Shown here piece after piece: positions 15,345 through 22,425 of a stretch of DNA of 26,819 bases. The stretch is from Methanothrix sp. Lineage in GTDB: Archaea; Halobacteriota; Methanosarcinia; Methanotrichales; Methanotrichaceae. The stretch's first letter is position 1. Each line of letters starts with the position of its first letter. The stretch is taken from the NCBI GenBank assembly GCA_003162615.1, contig PMNG01000155.1:12713-39531 (forward strand), written 5' to 3'. The notes beneath the pieces were generated by a model. That model had not been told where the DNA came from and ran no database searches. It worked only from the letters and a program-made list of their open reading frames with translations. The position numbers and the translations under genes were made by a program.

Positions 15345-15890
15345 ATGACACCAGTAATGACATTTACAAAGTACACCACTGCATTCACCATATTAGCGAT
15401 TATTTCATCAGTGCTTGTGTGCCAAGGAGGAGTCGAAAAAATGAAAACTCTGGAAATTAAGCTCGGGTTCAGCCAGGTTCCTGTAGACTACACCTGCGAC
15501 GGCAGGGACACCTCGCCGAAGATTGGGATTCAAGGGCTGAATGCAACATCCGTTGCAATAATATTGGATGATCCGGATGCGCCATCGGGCACGTTCACTC
15601 ATTGGGTCATTTGGAACATCGAGCCGACGGATTTTGTGCCCGCAGACATACCAAACAATCTAACCCTGGTAAAGCCCATCAAGGCTGTGCAAGGTTCGAA
15701 CAGCGCCGGGAGTATAGGGTACATGGGTCCGTGCCCACCAAAAGGAAAGCCTCACCGCTACTACTTCAGAGTCTATGGTTTGGACAGGATGCTGGATCTG
15801 AATTCTGGCGCTACCAGGAGCGACCTAGAAAATGCCATGAAAGGACACATCCTGCAGCAGGGTGAAGCCATGGCAACCTACCAAAGATAG
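15345..15890 (+). CDS. PEBP/YbhB-family protein with an export-type N-terminus
   Basis: Phosphatidylethanolamine-binding-like fold. The ligand-site motifs are AIILDDPDAPSGTFTHWVIWNI (residues ~71-92) and GSIGYMGPCPPKGKPHRYYF (~123-142). Physiological ligands in archaea are unknown. The first 32 codons encode a hydrophobic signal-like segment, TTAFTILAIISSVLVCQGG, with a possible lipobox Cys at 26. In addition, an AAGGAGGAG Shine-Dalgarno at 15424-15432 precedes an in-frame ATG at 15441 (MKTLEIKLGF), which is where cytoplasmic members of the family normally begin. Exported and cytosolic forms from one gene are possible; if only one is made, the start is uncertain. Confidence 0.9.
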   Translation: MTPVMTFTKYTTAFTILAIISSVLVCQGGVEKMKTLEIKLGFSQVPVDYTCDGRDTSPKIGIQGLNATSVAIILDDPDAPSGTFTHWVIWNIEPTDFVPADIPNNLTLVKPIKAVQGSNSAGSIGYMGPCPPKGKPHRYYFRVYGLDRMLDLNSGATRSDLENAMKGHILQQGEAMATYQR

Positions 15891-15990
15891 GGCGTAAAGG
15901 GATAAGCACAGGAAGGTCAGTTGCAACTGAGAAGCCGAACTGAGGGCAGCCATGATATTGGCTTGTTAGACAACTAGTTATCCGTCAAAT

Positions 15991-17439
15991 ATGAGGTCCA
16001 TGCACCGCTCGAAGATGTTGATCGATGGAAAGCTCGTGAACTCCGTCGCAGGAAAAGTTGCCACAATTTACAATCCTGCCACCAAGGAGCCTGTCGCCGA
16101 GGTTTCCGTGGGAGTCCGCATAGACGCCCAACTAGCCCTGGATGCGGCCAGGATCGCCTTTCCCAAATGGTCAGAGACTCACAGTCAGCAACGAGGTGAT
16201 ATCCTCCACGAAGCAGCCAGACTTGTGCGCCAGCGCGTTGAAGAGATAGCCACTCTTCTCACTTGTGAGCAGGGCAAGCCCCTGAAGGATTCCAGGAGAG
16301 AAGTGCTGTCCTCAGCAGATGTCCTCGACTACTATGCCGAGGAGGGCAAACGCAACTTCGGCCAATGGGTTCCGGCAGCATCTCAAGGCAGCAGAAGCCT
16401 GGTGGTAAAACAACCCATCGGGGTGGCTGCCATCATCACCCCATGGAACTTGCCAGTGGACCTCATGGCCTGGAAGGTCGGGCCTGCGCTTGCTGCGGGT
16501 TGCACCGTCGTGGCCAAGCCGCCGAGCCTTGCACCACTGGCGGCTACAGCTTTTATTCGAGCGGTGAATGATGCGGGAGTACCGCCAGGAGTTGTAAATG
16601 TTGTCCATGGATCGGGCAGCGTTGTTGGGGCCGAGCTGGTGGAAAACCCGGTCTCCAGAAAAATCGCCTTCACCGGTGAGACTGCAACTGGCAGATGGAT
16701 AATGGAGAAGGCAGCAAGACACATCAAGCGCGTCTCCCTGGAGCTTGGCGGCCAATCTCCCTTCATCGTTTGCAGCGACGCATCAGTAGACAAAGCCGTG
16801 TCGGCCTGCGTTCAGAGAGCCTTCTCCAACATGGGACAGATATGCATCAGCGTCAACAGGATCTATGTTGCAGAAGAGGTGGCAGAGGAGTTCACTTCGA
16901 AGCTGGTAGATCGCACCATGAAGTTAAAAGTTGGTAACGGCCTTGAACCTGGAATTGACCTCGGCCCTATGTTCAGCGAGCCTATGCGCCAAAAGACCGA
17001 GGAACACATCGCTGATGCGGTACAAAAAGGAGCCAGGGTACTATGTGGCGGTCACAAACCCGAAGGGGAAGAATACGAAAATGGTTTCTTTTTCTTGCCC
17101 ACTGTCCTTGAAAATGTCGATCACAGCATGCGGGTGATGCGTGAGGAGACCTTTGGACCCGTCGCTCCCATAATGCATTTTGAAGATCTTGATGAGGTCA
17201 TTAGCCTTGCCAACGGTACCGAGTACGGCTTGGCAGCATACATTTTCACCAATGACCTGACCACGGCCATAAAGGCAGCGGAAAGGTTAGAAGCAGGTGG
17301 CGTTGGCATCAACGTGAATAACGTAGCAGAGATTCAGGCACCGTTTGGTGGGTGGAAGCAGAGCGGTTTAGGAAGAGAGCTTGGTCACTACGGCCTGGAC
17401 GAATACCTGGAAGTCAAGCACATCCGTTTTGGTTTATAA
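15991..17439 (+). CDS. NAD(P)-dependent aldehyde dehydrogenase
   Basis: A 482-aa ALDH. The cofactor region is IGVAAIITPWNLPVDLMAWKVGPALAAG with KPPSLAP, then GSGSVVGAELVENP and FTGETATGR. The catalytic Glu is E251 in SLELGGQSPF and the nucleophile C285 is in NMGQICISVNRIYV. The C-terminal part has EETFGPVAPI and GGWKQSGLGRELG. Sequence style fits the succinate-semialdehyde/lactaldehyde dehydrogenase group, but substrate cannot be fixed from sequence. The 'KPPS' in place of the common 'KPS(E)' may affect cofactor choice. ATG 15991 has no clear RBS; ATG 16015 (MLIDGKLV) matches the usual family start. Stands alone on its strand. Confidence 0.93.
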   Translation: MRSMHRSKMLIDGKLVNSVAGKVATIYNPATKEPVAEVSVGVRIDAQLALDAARIAFPKWSETHSQQRGDILHEAARLVRQRVEEIATLLTCEQGKPLKDSRREVLSSADVLDYYAEEGKRNFGQWVPAASQGSRSLVVKQPIGVAAIITPWNLPVDLMAWKVGPALAAGCTVVAKPPSLAPLAATAFIRAVNDAGVPPGVVNVVHGSGSVVGAELVENPVSRKIAFTGETATGRWIMEKAARHIKRVSLELGGQSPFIVCSDASVDKAVSACVQRAFSNMGQICISVNRIYVAEEVAEEFTSKLVDRTMKLKVGNGLEPGIDLGPMFSEPMRQKTEEHIADAVQKGARVLCGGHKPEGEEYENGFFFLPTVLENVDHSMRVMREETFGPVAPIMHFEDLDEVISLANGTEYGLAAYIFTNDLTTAIKAAERLEAGGVGINVNNVAEIQAPFGGWKQSGLGRELGHYGLDEYLEVKHIRFGL

Positions 17440-17694
17440 TTGTATAATCAATCCATCGAAATACATCAACGTCATGTTTTACCTATTGTGTGTGATGACG
17501 AATAGTAGCTATACAGTCAACTGCTGCAAGCGCACTGTAGTCAAGTTCTGTATTTTCCAACTTTCTGCGTTATATCATTTTCATTAAATATAAATGAATT
17601 TAAGTAGTAACGAGCGAGAATAAGCTTCTATTTTAGCTGAACTGTGAGTATTATACCGGGAATATTGATATAGTAGGAAGTACAATTCACAGGC

Positions 17695-18201
17695 ATGCCC
17701 TTGGAGAAGTACAGAAGCCGCCGGTGGGAGATATATTTTCCTTCAGAAGAATTTTTAGAAAAGTGGAAAGAGAGAGCGAAGGCCGCGCAGATGCCTCTTT
17801 CAAAATGGATTTTTGAGACGGTAGAAGCCCACATGGATGAAGATACGATCACTGCCCAAGAGCTGGCCAGGGATCAAGAAACTCTCCGCGATCAAAATAG
17901 AAATCTTCGGCGAGACCTTGATAATGCTAAGGCAGAGCTAGAACGGCAGAAAACAGAGGCATTCAAGCTCACGAATGAGGTTCTATTGCAACCGGTGCCA
18001 CAGGGTGTAGTGCAGCTGAATGAAAGGATAGTGAATATACTGAAGTCCGGTGGTACTTGGTCTAGCCAGGACCTCCTAAAGGAGTTAGATGTATATCCTA
18101 GTGACATCAAAGCCATCCAGATCGTTACCCACCAACTTCAGATGCTTCAGGACTTCGATCTTGTTAGTGAAAGTTCAAGAGGCTGGAAGTGGACAGGATG
18201 A
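17695..18201 (+). CDS. Recombinase-associated RHH/coiled-coil/winged-helix protein
   Basis: 168 aa, not a family I can name. Three parts are visible. The N-terminal RRWEIYFPSEEFLEKWKERAKAAQMPLSKWIFETVE resembles a ribbon-helix-helix DNA-binding unit. A central coiled coil (about residues 55-100) is rich in Glu, Arg and Leu. The C-terminal NERIVNILKSGGTWSSQDLLKELDV...WKWTG resembles a winged helix. It overlaps the recombinase start by four bases (ATGA), so the two are made together. Likely a directionality, partner or regulatory factor for the recombinase. A TATTATACC box about 40 bases upstream may be its promoter. Confidence 0.75.
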   Translation: MPLEKYRSRRWEIYFPSEEFLEKWKERAKAAQMPLSKWIFETVEAHMDEDTITAQELARDQETLRDQNRNLRRDLDNAKAELERQKTEAFKLTNEVLLQPVPQGVVQLNERIVNILKSGGTWSSQDLLKELDVYPSDIKAIQIVTHQLQMLQDFDLVSESSRGWKWTG

Positions 18202-19148
18202 CGTCTACAAATACCTCGATCAATCCAAATTCAAATATAATTGATGATTATCTCGCTTCCTTCGTCCAGAATCTTCAGCTTCGGGGTCGAGCCAAAGTCT
18301 CAGTGAACACTGTTCGTTGGACCGTGAAAAGATACATCTTATGGGCCAATCAGGAGGGCATAGATGCGCCCAAGGGCAGCGAGGAGGATCTTCTTTCCTA
18401 TCTAGGATATCTACGCACCAAGGGTTTGAGAAAGAGCTCTTTGGTCCGGAATTTCTCCTGCCTTTCGGTTTGGTTTGCCTATCTCGTTAAGACAGGGCAA
18501 CTCCCACAGAATCCTATCCCTGCTATTCAGAATGAGTATCTAAAGAGTTTCAAAAGAGAAGTTCGACGCCGCCAGCTCATAAGTGTGCCAGAGGCAGCAA
18601 AAATGGTTGCATCCACCATCGATACTAGAAACCGGGCCATATTGCTCCTTCTCTTTAAAACTGGCATTAGAAGGAATGAGCTTGTAACCCTTGATATCAA
18701 CGACGTTGATCTGGAAGAACAGGTCGTCATCTTAAAACCGACCGGAAAGAGGAGCAACAGGACCGTATTCTTTGACGACGAGGCAGGACGTGCTCTTGCC
18801 AGGTGGCTCAAGTCACGAGAGCTGAGGTGTAAGAAGGATCCGAAGGCATTATTTCTAAACAACCTGGGCCTCCGATTGAGTAACGGAGGAGTTGATACGG
18901 TCGTAAGAGAAGCGGCGATGAGGGTATCGTTGCACGATCAAAAGTCTGATAGGCTGGAGGACAAATTTACTCCACATTGCTGCCGTTACTGGTTCACAAC
19001 CCATCTAAGGCGCAAGGGAATGCCCCGTGAGTTCATTCAGGAGCTGAGAGGAGATGTGCGAAGAGAAGCAATAGACACCTATGACATAATTGACGAAAAA
19101 GAGCTTCGGGAGAGCTACCTTGCACGTATGCCGAAGCTGGGGATCTGA
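18198..19148 (+). CDS. Tyrosine recombinase/integrase (XerC/D-like)
   Basis: An N-terminal SAM-like core-binding domain (residues ~10-105, NTVRWTVKRYILWANQEG) precedes the catalytic domain. The active-site Arg is in LFKTGIRRNEL (R158), a candidate Lys is in LKPTGKRSN, and the H-x-x-R pair is in PHCCRYWFTTHL (H260, R263). The usual LGH reads LRGD (D286 in place of His/Trp) before the nucleophile Tyr in AIDTYDI (Y295). LRGD-type boxes occur, to my recollection, in other archaeal integrases, so this does not argue for inactivity. The start is ATG 18198 by ATGA overlap; a GTG nine bases upstream is possible. No attachment site seen. Confidence 0.9.
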   Translation: MTSTNTSINPNSNIIDDYLASFVQNLQLRGRAKVSVNTVRWTVKRYILWANQEGIDAPKGSEEDLLSYLGYLRTKGLRKSSLVRNFSCLSVWFAYLVKTGQLPQNPIPAIQNEYLKSFKREVRRRQLISVPEAAKMVASTIDTRNRAILLLLFKTGIRRNELVTLDINDVDLEEQVVILKPTGKRSNRTVFFDDEAGRALARWLKSRELRCKKDPKALFLNNLGLRLSNGGVDTVVREAAMRVSLHDQKSDRLEDKFTPHCCRYWFTTHLRRKGMPREFIQELRGDVRREAIDTYDIIDEKELRESYLARMPKLGI

Positions 19149-19156
19149 GGAAGGTC

Positions 19157-19279
19157 ATGTCTTATAAGGGGGCACTTTTCCCTTCAGAGAAACTCGACAC
19201 ATCTGTAAGAGAGTGGATTATGGGTCTATGGTTAGCAGAGCAAGGCCGAACTTTTATGAGTGCCATCCGATTTCAGTAG
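19157..19279 (+). CDS. Possible 40-aa protein downstream of the recombinase
   Basis: ATG 19157 lies eight bases after the recombinase stop with GAGGAAGGT immediately before it. The peptide begins MSYKGALFPSEKLD and continues with an amphipathic helix (TSVREWIMGLWLAEQGRTF). Position and RBS suggest a third gene of the recombinase operon, perhaps a small accessory factor. It could also be chance or a remnant; no homologue is recognised. Confidence 0.38.
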   Translation: MSYKGALFPSEKLDTSVREWIMGLWLAEQGRTFMSAIRFQ

Positions 19280-19289
19280 GTAATAATAT

Positions 19290-20012
19290 CTAGCGAGACC
19301 GGGTTTCGTTCTTAGTCTTTTTGAATGGGTTTACATAGTTTCGAGATGGGTCCCTGGATAATTCATCATAATAATCCACAATCAATGTATCATATTCCTC
19401 AAGCAGTTTTTCAAAAGCACAAGGCTCACAGTAGCGGCCCCAGTTACTTTCAACATCCTGGTTTTGTTGTCTGGCCAATAATTTGAGGATCCTTATGAAG
19501 AATAGAAAATCGATCGCGTTACCATCAAAAACCACATGTTTGAAGAATCCATCTCTACCCGACCAGTCCACATGCTCTTCCCACTGCAAATCCCGCCACG
19601 GCAGGAATTCTTCTACCATTTCCAGAGGAATCTCGAAAGTAGAACCATCGCGTTTAAGGTAAGTCCCGCTCCTACTGGGAGATTGGATGATTCGAGGATT
19701 TATTGAATAAATTTTTGTAGGTCTACCTTTGACCACCAGTTCAGTGACTGTTATAAGTTCATCTTTCTTCATTCTTTTGAGCAAAGTGTAAATCTTTGGG
19801 ATTTTCAGATTACTATAATAAGGTATCTCTACATCCGGGTCCAGAGGCTTGTAACACATTTTTTGGAAGAACTTTGAGATACTATAGGGATGATCCCTGC
19901 CAAATGTGAGGTAAATCAAGAGGATAACAACTGATAATTGGGAATAGGCTCCATGTGGGTCTTTGCTTTTGGAATCATCATAGCTCTTGACGATTTCATG
20001 CCAGCAGTCCAT
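19290..20012 (-). CDS. PadR-like winged-helix regulator (240 aa)
   Basis: The N-terminal half is a winged helix: VVILLIYLTFGRDHPYSISKFF (helices 1-2), then IPKIYTLLKRMKKDELITVTELVVKGRPTKIYSINP (recognition helix and wing), the pattern of PadR/ArsR-like regulators. The C-terminal ~130 residues are longer than in PadR and unrecognised, with WRDLQWEEHVDWSGRDGFF and a CEPC. It faces away from the methylase cassette, and its promoter carries two tandem perfect operators, so autorepression and control of the divergent cassette are likely. The ATG at 20012 has no clear RBS. Confidence 0.7.
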   Translation of the reverse strand: MDCWHEIVKSYDDSKSKDPHGAYSQLSVVILLIYLTFGRDHPYSISKFFQKMCYKPLDPDVEIPYYSNLKIPKIYTLLKRMKKDELITVTELVVKGRPTKIYSINPRIIQSPSRSGTYLKRDGSTFEIPLEMVEEFLPWRDLQWEEHVDWSGRDGFFKHVVFDGNAIDFLFFIRILKLLARQQNQDVESNWGRYCEPCAFEKLLEEYDTLIVDYYDELSRDPSRNYVNPFKKTKNETRSR

Positions 20013-20058
20013 ATCAGAGAAAATATCGATATCGAATTTAGATCCTTCGATCGCACAT

Positions 20059-20110
20059 ATACGGAAAAGGTGTGTTTCCGTATTTATACGGAAAAATTGA
20101 ATTTCCGTAC
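20059..20110. promoter_or_regulatory. Tandem operators over the PadR-like gene's TATA box
   Basis: Site 1: ATACGGAAA (20059-20067), seven-base spacer, TTTCCGTAT (20075-20083), perfect. Site 2: ATACGGAAA (20086-20094), seven-base spacer, TTTCCGTAC (20102-20110), eight of nine. Centres are 27 bp apart. Between them the minus strand reads TATAAATA, a TATA box about 70 bases before the regulator's ATG. Confidence 0.75.
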
Positions 20111-20128
20111 ATATATATTAACAGAAAG

Positions 20129-20140
20129 ATATATAAAGCC
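20129..20140 (+). promoter_or_regulatory. TATA box of the methylase cassette
   Basis: GATATATAAAGC on the plus strand, 19 bases from operator site 2. It predicts transcription start near 20158-20160, exactly where the structured leader begins. Confidence 0.55.
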
Positions 20141-20159
20141 ACGAATCTAAGGGGTAATG

Positions 20160-20233
20160 TCAAAATGCGAGGGGTTGGCTCCCAAGAGGAGTCATGATAT
20201 CGGGTTCTTTCCGAATTAATAATCGCATTTTGG
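20160..20233 (+). promoter_or_regulatory. Structured 5' leader that can hide the first RBS
   Basis: An outer stem CAAAATGCGA (20161-20170) / TCGCATTTTG (20223-20232) is a perfect 10-bp match. Inside, GGCTCC (20177-20182) pairs with GGAGTC (20188-20193), burying the GAGGAG ribosome-binding site of ATG 20194. TCGG/CCGA (20200-20203/20211-20214) forms a small third hairpin. It resembles a three-way junction at the very start of the predicted mRNA. Confidence 0.5.
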
Positions 20234-20322
20234 ACTGGCCTGGATTTCAGCCAGGTGGCATTGGGTGGGGGGTTGTTGATACGGCGATCTCTCAAAGAGC
20301 AAAAATCAAGAAGGCGAGTTAG
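20194..20322 (+). CDS. Possible 42-aa leader ORF of the methylase cassette
   Basis: ATG 20194 follows AAGAGGAG by two bases. The peptide begins MISGSFRINNRILDWPGF and ends KIKKAS, with a Gly/Trp-rich middle. Its stop TAG (20320-20322) abuts the next ATG. It lies within the structured leader, so it could be a regulatory leader peptide or a small protein. No homologue recognised. Confidence 0.38.
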   Translation: MISGSFRINNRILDWPGFQPGGIGWGVVDTAISQRAKIKKAS

Positions 20323-20436
20323 ATGGAAAAGCGAGCGAATGATTGCGACCAAGCGGTACTGTTGTCCAGACCGTCCCGCCAGGCCGCAAGGAAACACCAT
20401 CCCTTACTTAGTGGAGGTGTTGCGTATGGACTTTGA
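20323..20436 (+). CDS. Possible 37-aa ORF of the methylase cassette
   Basis: ATG 20323 directly follows the stop of the 42-aa ORF (TAGATG) and has AAGAAGG nine bases upstream. It is basic (MEKRANDCDQAVLLSRPSRQ at the start) and its stop overlaps the start of the 93-aa gene. The alternative reading frame, an upstream extension of the 93-aa gene from ATG 20339 (MIATKRYCCPDRPARPQGN), is also protein-like, so only one of the two is likely real. Confidence 0.3.
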   Translation: MEKRANDCDQAVLLSRPSRQAARKHHPLLSGGVAYGL

Positions 20437-20707
20437 TCACCAAGATATATATTTTTTCGCTCTATCGAAGAGGGCGGAGCCTTTGACGATCCATGAAGCC
20501 TACCGACTCTCGGAGCTGGAGATGGTACATGGAGATCTCCTTAGTGTCGAGAATAAGGAGTCCGGCCTGATCGCCGTAATAGGCAAGATTTCAGTGTCGC
20601 TCCCCGAAGAGCTGGCCGGGCAGTTGCTGGCCCTAGTAGGCAAAAGAATTGGCATCCTCCGTTTGGACGGCTACCACGTCCGCTGCCTGGAGGCGAAACA
20701 TGGCTGA
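20426..20707 (+). CDS. Unknown small protein of the methylase cassette (93 aa)
   Basis: Start fixed by GGAGGTG six bases before ATG 20426; the open frame extends further upstream without a good RBS. Short strands and helices: DIYFFALSKRAEPLTIHEAY, then LIAVIGKISVSLPEELAGQLLALVGKRIGILRLDGYHVRCL, which looks like a small beta-barrel ending in GYHVR. I do not recognise the family. Its stop overlaps the next start by eight bases. Probably works with the neighbouring 107-aa protein and methylase. Confidence 0.72.
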   Translation: MDFDHQDIYFFALSKRAEPLTIHEAYRLSELEMVHGDLLSVENKESGLIAVIGKISVSLPEELAGQLLALVGKRIGILRLDGYHVRCLEAKHG

Positions 20708-21023
20708 AGTCGCAGGGGCCAAGATAGCGATAGACCTCAAGACCGACGAGCGATATCCAGCGATGCAAGAAATGTTGTACGAGTGTGGTTTGACACCGGA
20801 TCTGTCGATTCAATGGACTGTACAACAAAATAGGAGGAAACAGGATATTTTTGTCGGCTGGGTAAGCGAATACAAGGATAAGAGGCGGCATTTGGTCGCT
20901 ATCGATTATCCAAAGGGTGTATACCGTATTCCGAACGACGATCCGTCCAAATGGGACATGGGCATCGGTGACAAGAAAAACAGAATATCAACCTTAACCC
21001 TTCCCTGGAGGACATCAAAATGA
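20700..21023 (+). CDS. Unknown small protein of the methylase cassette (107 aa)
   Basis: ATG 20700 has GGAGG six bases upstream and overlaps the previous stop. The product is basic and mixed alpha/beta: KIAIDLKTDERYPAMQEMLY, SIQWTVQQNRRKQDIFVGW, HLVAIDYPKGVYRIPND, and an end rich in Lys/Trp. No catalytic motif recognised; compact size and charge would suit a nucleic-acid- or protein-binding partner. It overlaps the methylase start by four bases (ATGA), giving tight coupling. Confidence 0.72.
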   Translation: MAEVAGAKIAIDLKTDERYPAMQEMLYECGLTPDLSIQWTVQQNRRKQDIFVGWVSEYKDKRRHLVAIDYPKGVYRIPNDDPSKWDMGIGDKKNRISTLTLPWRTSK

Positions 21024-21847
21024 GGTCCTTTTTCAGGTTCCCCGGAGGCAAATCGAAATTATCGAAGCGCATTGCTCGGATTATTTTCGATAGGTGTGGT
21101 GCGATTTCTGACTATAGAGAGCCCTTCTTTGGCGGCGGAAGCGTTGGGTTAGAGGTAATGGAGCATCTTGGACCCGGCGCAAAGGTATGGATCAACGATA
21201 AAGACGACGCGTTGATGAGCATATGGCAGGCAGTTGTAGAAAATCCGCACAGTATAACCGATCCGACTATGGGTTACGAGCCGAGACTGAAAGACTTTTA
21301 TGAGTTCAAGTATAGATTGATGGACCACGATGACAAGAGCTCTCCCCAGGATCGCGCCATAATGCATTTAGTCATGCGCCAGATCTCTCGTTCCGGGTTA
21401 GGCGTTATGTCCGGCGGGCCAATGGGCGGAAGGTCACAGAAATCCAAGGACTGCAAGATAAACGCCCGATGGTCGCCAAATGCGATGAGCAAGAAAATCA
21501 TGCAGGCTCATAAGTTGTTTAGTAAGTTCCAAGTCAAATTTACGTCTCTGGATTATGCTGATGTGTTGAAGGGAGTGACAGAAGATAGTGTCGTGTACTT
21601 AGACCCACCCTATAGGCAGAAGGGCCATCAGTTGTATCAGGTGCAGTTCTCCAAAGAAGAGCATATAAAGCTTGCAGGAATGCTGAAGAAACTGGACTGC
21701 AAGTGGTTCCTTTCATATGATAACTGCCAAGAGGTTAGAGAGCTGTATGACTGGGCAGAGATTATTCAGATTCCGGTATCCTATACTCTGAATAATACCG
21801 GTCGAGCTGTTGAATTGTTGATTATGCCCAGGCTTGAAGCCGAGTGA
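21020..21847 (+). CDS. DNA adenine N6-methyltransferase (Dam/D12 class)
   Basis: The SAM-binding start is FRFPGGKSKL (residues 5-14), followed by DYREPFFGGGSVGLEVM. The catalytic motif is YLDPPYRQKGHQLY (D195-Y198). This order and the 275-aa length fit D12-class m6A methylases such as Dam, which usually modify GATC; specificity here is unproven. No restriction endonuclease is adjacent, so it is an orphan methylase, perhaps protecting a mobile element from host restriction or marking its regulatory DNA. Last gene of the cassette and coupled to the 107-aa gene. Confidence 0.9.
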   Translation: MRSFFRFPGGKSKLSKRIARIIFDRCGAISDYREPFFGGGSVGLEVMEHLGPGAKVWINDKDDALMSIWQAVVENPHSITDPTMGYEPRLKDFYEFKYRLMDHDDKSSPQDRAIMHLVMRQISRSGLGVMSGGPMGGRSQKSKDCKINARWSPNAMSKKIMQAHKLFSKFQVKFTSLDYADVLKGVTEDSVVYLDPPYRQKGHQLYQVQFSKEEHIKLAGMLKKLDCKWFLSYDNCQEVRELYDWAEIIQIPVSYTLNNTGRAVELLIMPRLEAE

Positions 21848-21993
21848 TTCATACGAATAGGCCAGAGCATAAATCCCGATTAGGCAAATTTACGTGCGGC
21901 CTGTATGCCTCGTCTCTTTTGCATCAGTTCCAAGAAGACAGTAGGATTCAGGTTCGGGGCATCTGGTCCTAGACTTTTTTCTCTGGACAAAAG

Positions 21994-22338
21994 ATGGGGA
22001 TCCTCGGCGAGACCTATCCGACCGAACATCCTCTGGTCGCTGTAGGCCAGGTGATTTCCGTTATTAAAGGTGACAAGCAGACGATCGTGGATCGTTCGTC
22101 CTCAATATCCTGAGAGTAATGTAGCCAGCCTGTCATCCCTGAACCTGCAGGGGTTCAAGGCCCTATACATCTGCAGGAACTACTCCTCAGTTGAGCCTTC
22201 ACAGTCTTTCAGCTCATGACCATTCTTGAAGAGGCCCTCCACTCTTTGGTCATCATCGAGCATGACCCCCTACTCTACGAGGACGCCCAAGGGATGGTTG
22301 AGTACGTCTCCCAAGCAACAATGCCGTTTACCTCCTGA
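21994..22338 (+). pseudogene. Frameshifted gene remnant
   Basis: Three short protein-like fragments lie in different plus-strand frames. 21994-22113 begins MGILGETYPTEHPLVAVGQV. 22109-22219 contains VASLSSLNLQGFKALYICRNY. 22207-22338 contains QLMTILEEALHSLVIIEHDP followed by LLYEDAQGMVEYVSQA. Read together they resemble one decayed gene; the last piece recalls small archaeal proteins ending in an 'EHDP' segment, a family I cannot name. The flanking 21848-21993 and 22339-22425 hold nothing clear beyond a CGLYASSLLHQF fragment near 21900. Confidence 0.5.
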
Positions 22339-22425
22339 ATTTTCTCCCAATTGTATCATTCATAATCCCAAGCTATAGGCCTAGTCCAATTTACATAAAT
22401 AGCAACGAGGAAGATATTATTTTGT

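Larger units (their letters stand above)
17695..21847. mobile_element. Accessory/integrative region (boundaries unresolved)
   Basis: Recombinase with coupled DNA-binding partner, PadR-like regulator with tandem operators, and a tiled cassette of unknown small proteins with an orphan adenine methylase. No att repeats or tRNA target were found by eye, so ends are only those of the genes. The block after 24364 may belong to the same or another element. Confidence 0.45.

Noticed and set aside
17440..17694. Attachment site or tRNA target for the recombinase
   Set aside because: No tRNA-like fold or direct repeat matching another place in the window was found; only a weak TACAGT/ACTGTA inverted pair.
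20255..20425. 57-codon N-terminal extension of the 93-aa protein from GTG 20255
   Set aside because: No RBS at the GTG and a basic, low-order sequence, whereas GGAGGTG marks ATG 20426. A shorter extension from ATG 20339 remains possible and is noted.
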